Shown here one piece after another: positions 58,961-64,000 of a stretch of DNA of 64,000 nucleotides. The DNA comes from Manis javanica (Eukaryota; Chordata; Mammalia; Pholidota; Manidae), in the NCBI RefSeq assembly GCF_040802235.1, contig NC_133167.1, positions 81,693,001 to 81,757,000 on the forward strand, written 5' to 3'. The notes under the pieces are model-generated. The model was given only the letters and a program-made list of their open reading frames with translations, searched no databases and was not told the origin of the DNA. The translations under genes were made by a program, and so were the position numbers. How positions within the stretch are numbered: position 1 is the first letter of the stretch; every line of letters starts with the position of its first letter.

Positions 58961-60935
58961 GAGACCATCTAAAATGGTGTCTCAGTAGCAGTGTCCAAAT
59001 TGGTCTCTTTCAGCTCATCATTAAATTCACAGAAAAAAATTGAAGCCCTCATAAATTCTGCAACCTCTCACTGACTGAAAGATAGTCAAGAAAAGGGGAG
59101 AGGAAGAGAAGAGATAAAGTTGAATCTAAGCTCTGTGGGGAAATCAGGACTGTAGTGCCTTGCACTCTGGCTTACATGTGTATAAAAGACATCACTCCGA
59201 AGAGACACAACAACCTATGCTGCGCCCAACACCCAAATGTGCCTGTCATTAACCTATTCTACAGAAGAGGAATCTTTCAAATGAATCAACACAATAGCTC
59301 ACCTAAACTTTACTTAGTCAATAATCAAAATAGAGAGAGAAGCCGAGATTCTGATCTCCTGTTTTGCATCGATTTGAAAGCAGTGTCCTACTGCATATTA
59401 AAGACTTCTATTGTGCTAAAGTACAGGAAACTAACTGGCATCACTCTGGCTTTTGTGACTCATAAACATAATGCTCTTTTAGGATCATTTTGGCTGGGCA
59501 GATTTCCTAACCACAGTTTAATAGCAAAAGGCATTTAAAATAACAATCTCAAGTCTTTCCAACCGCTCCAATTAGAGTAAAATAAACTGTCCCTTAGAAT
59601 TAGAGGCTGTGCTTTCACAGGCTATGGAGTATCTCATTGGTTTCTGATATCTTAACTATGAAGGAAAATAGCAATTACTAATGTTTCATTTTCATTTTAC
59701 TTCTAGCTATCAAAATTCCTTCTAGAACTGAAGCCACCTGCCTGGTCATGTACTTTAAGTTGGATCATCTGCTCATGGTTTAGCTTGGCTTTCATTCATT
59801 TTCTTAATTAGTTATTTTAGCTTTCATTGGGTTTCTGGGAAAGGTTTGGTTTTTCTCTGGAGTGACCAATATTTTCATGTTATTGTCAGTTAATATCTAT
59901 TCAATTCTACACTCTGCTAGAGCAAACAACAGATAAGAGTCTTCCTTATCTTTATATTCTAAAGAACAATAGATAATCAAATTCTTCTATAGTGTCTTTA
60001 TAATCCTTTGTCCATATCATTTACCAGTGGAAACAGTCCCCCATCCTAAATCAGTCCATTAGCAAAGATACCTAATTGGTGGACCAGCAGGCTTGATGCT
60101 GGGGTCCATTTGATTATGCCTGTATTGTTCACTCCAAGTTTACCTCAGTCAACCTTTATTTCTGGTTTAAAAGTACATGAATGGAGTTACTTTCTGAGAC
60201 TTTAAAGACAAAATAATTAGTTAAGAGGAACCAAAATAAACAATGGTGATCCAATGTCTTTTACTTGGATATAATAATTTTACATACACACAATATACAC
60301 ATTAATCTAATTGACATGTGTCCTTAAGGTATCTTCAGTAGGATAGCTAACGCCTTTCCGGCAACATTCCTTAGAAGTTATTTGCTGCCTTAGAATAGAA
60401 CCTCTCTGGGAATAGAACCTGTGTGCATGGAAGGACCAAGAATTAAGTCATTTGACAATACAAAAGAAACTATGAAGCTAGATTCTGTCTCAGCCCAGTG
60501 TATGCACTTTTTTCTACCATTGTGACTTTTTGTGTTCCTTGGGGTCTAACCCATATCGATTTCTCTGCTCTTCCACCGTACAGACAGCACTAGATGACAG
60601 CATGTTGCCTTTCTGACCTCACGTCTGTTTTTCCTACTTTTAAGTTAGCTCTGATTTTGTCTCATTTTGTGTAGTTGGCCACAGTCTGATTTTAATTCTT
60701 GGCTTGATTTAACCTCCCAAACTTCCACCATTTGGATGAAGACTTTTATTTATGAACTAGCCACATCCATGAATCTCTTTCCTCTCCAGAACCTTCTAAC
60801 GCATGAATCCTCTAACAGAAGGCTAGAGACAGAACCTCAGTCCTGCTCCTCATCCTCAATGTTTTTTGTATCAGCATTTCCTGATCCTTTTCCATCACTT
60901 TAGCTTCTTGCTGACAAATTCCCTACATTGAACAA
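58961..60935. other. unassigned
   Basis: The 127-aa frame at 59,155-59,538 begins near a splice-like context but shows no known domain or conservation evidence that I can judge. No named repeat. Confidence 0.3.
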
Positions 60936-60998
60936 TTTCCAGGCATAATATGATATGCATACATATACATGTTCATGACTACACATACACATGCAGCC

Positions 60999-61023
60999 TG
61001 TGTGTGTGTGTGTGTGTGTGTGT
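60999..61023. repeat. (TG)n microsatellite
   Basis: About 12 TG units in an AT-rich setting with scattered tacata words upstream. Confidence 0.9.
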
Positions 61024-61065
61024 ATAAAGCTTTGGTTTTACCTTCTTAAAAGTCTCTAATTTTGT

Positions 61066-61746
61066 TGGAGGTTCCTCAAAAAACTAAAATTAGAAATACC
61101 ATTTGACCCAGGAATTCTACCACTAAGAATTTACCCTAAGAATGCAGGAGCCCAATTTCAAAAAGACATATGCACCCCTATGTTTATCACAGCACTATTT
61201 ACAATAGCCAAGACATGGAAGCAACCTAAGTGTCCATCAGTAGAACAGAGAAGATGTGGTACATATACACAATGGAATATTATTCAGCCATAAGAAGAAA
61301 ACAAATCCTACCATTTGCAACAACATGGATAGAGCTAGAGGGTATTATGCTCAGTGAAATAAGCCAGGCAGAGAAGGACAAGTACCAAATGATTTCACTC
61401 ACTTGTGGAGTATAACAGCAAAGCAAAACTGAAGGAACAAAATAGCAGCAGACTCACAGACTCCTAGAAGGCACTAGCCGTTACCAAAGGGAAGAAGTGG
61501 GGGAGGGAAGATGGGGAAGGAGGGACAAGGGGATTAAGGGACATTATGATCAGCACACATAACATAAGTAGGTCACAGGGAAGGCAGTACCAAACAGAGA
61601 AGACAAGTAATGACTCTCTAGCATCTTACTGCACTGATGGACAATGACTGGGGGACTTGATAATATGGGTGAGTGTTGAGACCACGTGTTGTTTATGTGA
61701 AACCATCATAAGATTATATGTATATCAATGATACTTTAATAAAAAT
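61066..61746 (+). mobile_element. 5'-truncated L1 3' end with 14-bp TSD
   Basis: It contains the ORF2 C-terminal region (including the 61-aa frame 61,230-61,415), a G-rich 3' UTR and an A-rich end. Perfect copies of gtctctaattttgt lie at 61,052-61,065 and 61,747-61,760. The 3' UTR resembles that of the host element at 2.0-2.3 kb. Confidence 0.95.
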
Positions 61747-61760
61747 GTCTCTAATTTTGT

Positions 61761-64000
61761 ATTTCTGCTTCCTTTTTCTTACTCTGTTCTTTTTCTTTCA
61801 CTTTATAGGTATAATTCTCAGGATATCAAAATCTGTTTGACTTTTAAACAGGAAAACTCTCTGAGTGAGAACCAATTACCTTTTCTCTGAACTGAGGTTT
61901 GTGTGTGATTCTGGAGGCTACAGTTGTAATCTCACTGCTACAGTCCTGCCAGGTCCCAGAAGAAAGGTTAAAGTCAACTCCAGAGGCCTGCAAGAAATAT
62001 CCCCTCACAACCTTAACAATATCACTAGAGCTAAGGTTTCATATCACCTCCCTCACTGAGAAGCAAGCAACTCACGGACATCTCAGTCTGCACACACGTG
62101 CCTTCCCCAGTTTGGGAATAGCTCAAGCGTTCTGCTCAGACATTGTATCAATATATGCATAGGATCATAACAGCAAGGGTCACCAAACAGGACCGTCACC
62201 GTTCTAGGCCAGCCCCTCAGTACCTGGATAACTCTCAGCATTGCGGTGAAAGGCAGTGGGCACGCAGCATGATCTGGCACAAAACACAGCATGATCCGGC
62301 ACAAAACATCAGTGTTACACTCCGAGTCATTCATGCAAGGTTTACTTTTGTCATATCTTAGCTGCCAATCCAAGACCAACCAGGAGAAGGCAGTACAGGC
62401 TAATCAACAGAAGCTTTCAATTTTCTTTAAAGGGAAAAAGACCTCTGTCCATGTCCGAGAACAAAGGAGCCTTCTCCCACGCCGCCGCCTTCCGTCCGTC
62501 TCAGCTCCCCTGCACCTCTGAGGAACCCCTTCACTTTCTCTCCTACCAACTCCTCCAGTCCTCCTTGATCATAAAAATGTATATAATATATAAACTGGGA
62601 AAACATCTAAATTTCAGTTTTTCAATTCTGCTTTAAATTCTTAAACTACTTTCTCTAGCATTGTTACTTAAGGCAAAGTTTCATTTTAGACAGCATTTTT
62701 TAAGAGCCCATGAGGCCCTGATAGGACGAGATATACTTATCGTGAGCTCTCAACACCACTTGCTTCAAATTACAGTAACATTTCCTACATACAAAAGAGG
62801 GCGATTTCTTCCAGAATATGGAACGTTCTTCTCCAAGGAAACTAGGAAGTGAATGATGGCCGCTCACTAACTGCTAGGAGAAGGATTCTAATTAGAACCT
62901 TGGCGCCTGGCATGCTGGGAATCCATTCATGCCACCGGCTGCATGAGGGGACAGTGTGGGAGCCCCTCTGTGCTCTGCAGGATGCGGAGGAAAAGGACCA
63001 AGTCACTGTTTGGACACTGAGGCGAGTTCAATCCTACTGAACAAAGTAAAGTAGCACAGGCTTCATTTGTCATTAAGCCACACCTCCAGCATTCTTGTGT
63101 GGGTGGTTGGATTTTCGGGGCTAGTTATTGCCAGATTACTCCAAACAAAAGTGTAAAGCCACCAGATTGGGCCCCCTGCCTTCCATCTGCGATTCCTTCT
63201 ATAATGACCCCTTCACCCTTTCCCGCCCCTCACAGGGGTCCCCACACTGACCCCGCCTGGCCAGGGCTCTCCTCAGAAGCCCCCTAACACCTCCTCTATG
63301 CCTTCCTCCCCCTGCACTTGCTCTTCATTCCCCTTTCCAACAGAAATGTGTTTGTACTTAAATCTCTCCATATAAACAGCATTAGGGTTTCTGAATCTTT
63401 GGACACTTGTTCTCATTTTACTATTTAGAACCACGCCAGATTTATAAAAGTTGTTTGAAACCTTTTAATTGGTAGCTAGCAGCTCAGCCTCAATTTTCTG
63501 TATGACAGAGTTTTTCATGCTCCTCATGTTGTCAAGATGAAGAAATGTATGGTTGATGTTAAGATGTATGGTTGATGCACAGCTGAGGATGTGCTCACAA
63601 CAGGGTCTGTCCTGGTCCCTAAGCACTGAAGGCACCCCTGAGGAACCCTGGCATCTGCAGCTATGGCGGACACCACAGAGCACCCACAGAGGACCACACA
63701 GTTGTCAGGGCTGTGGACCCCAGTGGCCTGAGCTAAAGAGACTTCATGCCTCCCAGTGCCTCCACTTCCCCCTCACTGGGTGCCCTATACCACCAGACCC
63801 AGGATCACAGCATGACCCAGTGCACCCCACCCACAGGTGAAATCTTCCCTTGCCAGAGTAAGTCCGTAAACTCTGGATGAGGGGACTGCTTCTTCAAATG
63901 TGCAAAATGCCTATGCGGGGTTACAGGGATCACGTGCAATTAGGGAAGCTTGACTCTACCAAAGGAATACAGTTAACTTCCAGTAGCTGACCCCAAAGAA
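61761..64000. other. unassigned
   Basis: No gene or named repeat. It includes a 22-bp tandem duplication at 62,265-62,308 and a 14-bp one at 63,545-63,577. The 63,160-63,330 part is C-rich. Confidence 0.35.

Overview
This window is mammalian nuclear DNA, intergenic or intronic, made mostly of transposable elements of very different ages. I found no host protein-coding exon, tRNA or rRNA that I can support. The young L1 is of the type found in laurasiatherian mammals. I saw no Alu, B1, can-SINE or bovine-type tRNA SINE. From memory of the L1/ERV composite described below I suspect a pangolin, but the sequence alone does not prove it.

Layout. 0-2.3 kb: an L1 3' end with a second L1 3' end inserted in it, flanked by a perfect 17-bp duplication. 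2.3-12.5 kb: old, decayed sequence with L1M- and L2-type fragments. 12.57-14.05 kb: copy A of an endogenous-retrovirus 3' segment (env-like reading frame, polypurine tract, U3-R) ending in poly(A) and flanked by a perfect 15-bp duplication, so it was inserted by L1 machinery. 16-22 kb: MIR, L2 and HAL1-type relics. 23.78-26.10 kb: a nearly full-length, dead Tigger1 (pogo-like) DNA transposon on the minus strand. 26.9-27.8 kb: an L1M piece and a probable LTR.

28.63-37.17 kb is the most interesting block. A full-length minus-strand L1 with uninterrupted ORF1 (307 aa) and ORF2 (1280 aa) is followed downstream, in its own sense, by a (AAAG)n/poly(A) tract, a 146-bp spacer, a 19-nt A-run, copy B of the same retroviral segment, and about 1 kb of other DNA. 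The whole 8.5-kb block is bounded by an exact 14-bp repeat cut at TTTTTT/AA, the L1 endonuclease preference. This suggests one integration of a chimeric L1-ERV transcript that also carried flanking DNA.

37.8-38.8 and 51.4-53.9 kb: four solo LTRs of one family arranged as two inverted pairs. 39-42 kb: old A-rich L1M/HAL1-like sequence. 43.7-48.6 kb: an old L1M split by a younger 4-kb L1 that is 5'-truncated and mutated. 48.6-49.6 kb: an inverted L1M. 54.0-54.5 kb: an MLT1-type LTR. 56.1 kb: a (CA)n microsatellite. 61.07-61.75 kb: a short L1 with a 14-bp duplication. The remaining intervals are unassigned.

The elements interact mainly through L1: its machinery explains the L1 copies and both retroviral retrocopies, and its intact ORFs could in principle still supply that activity.
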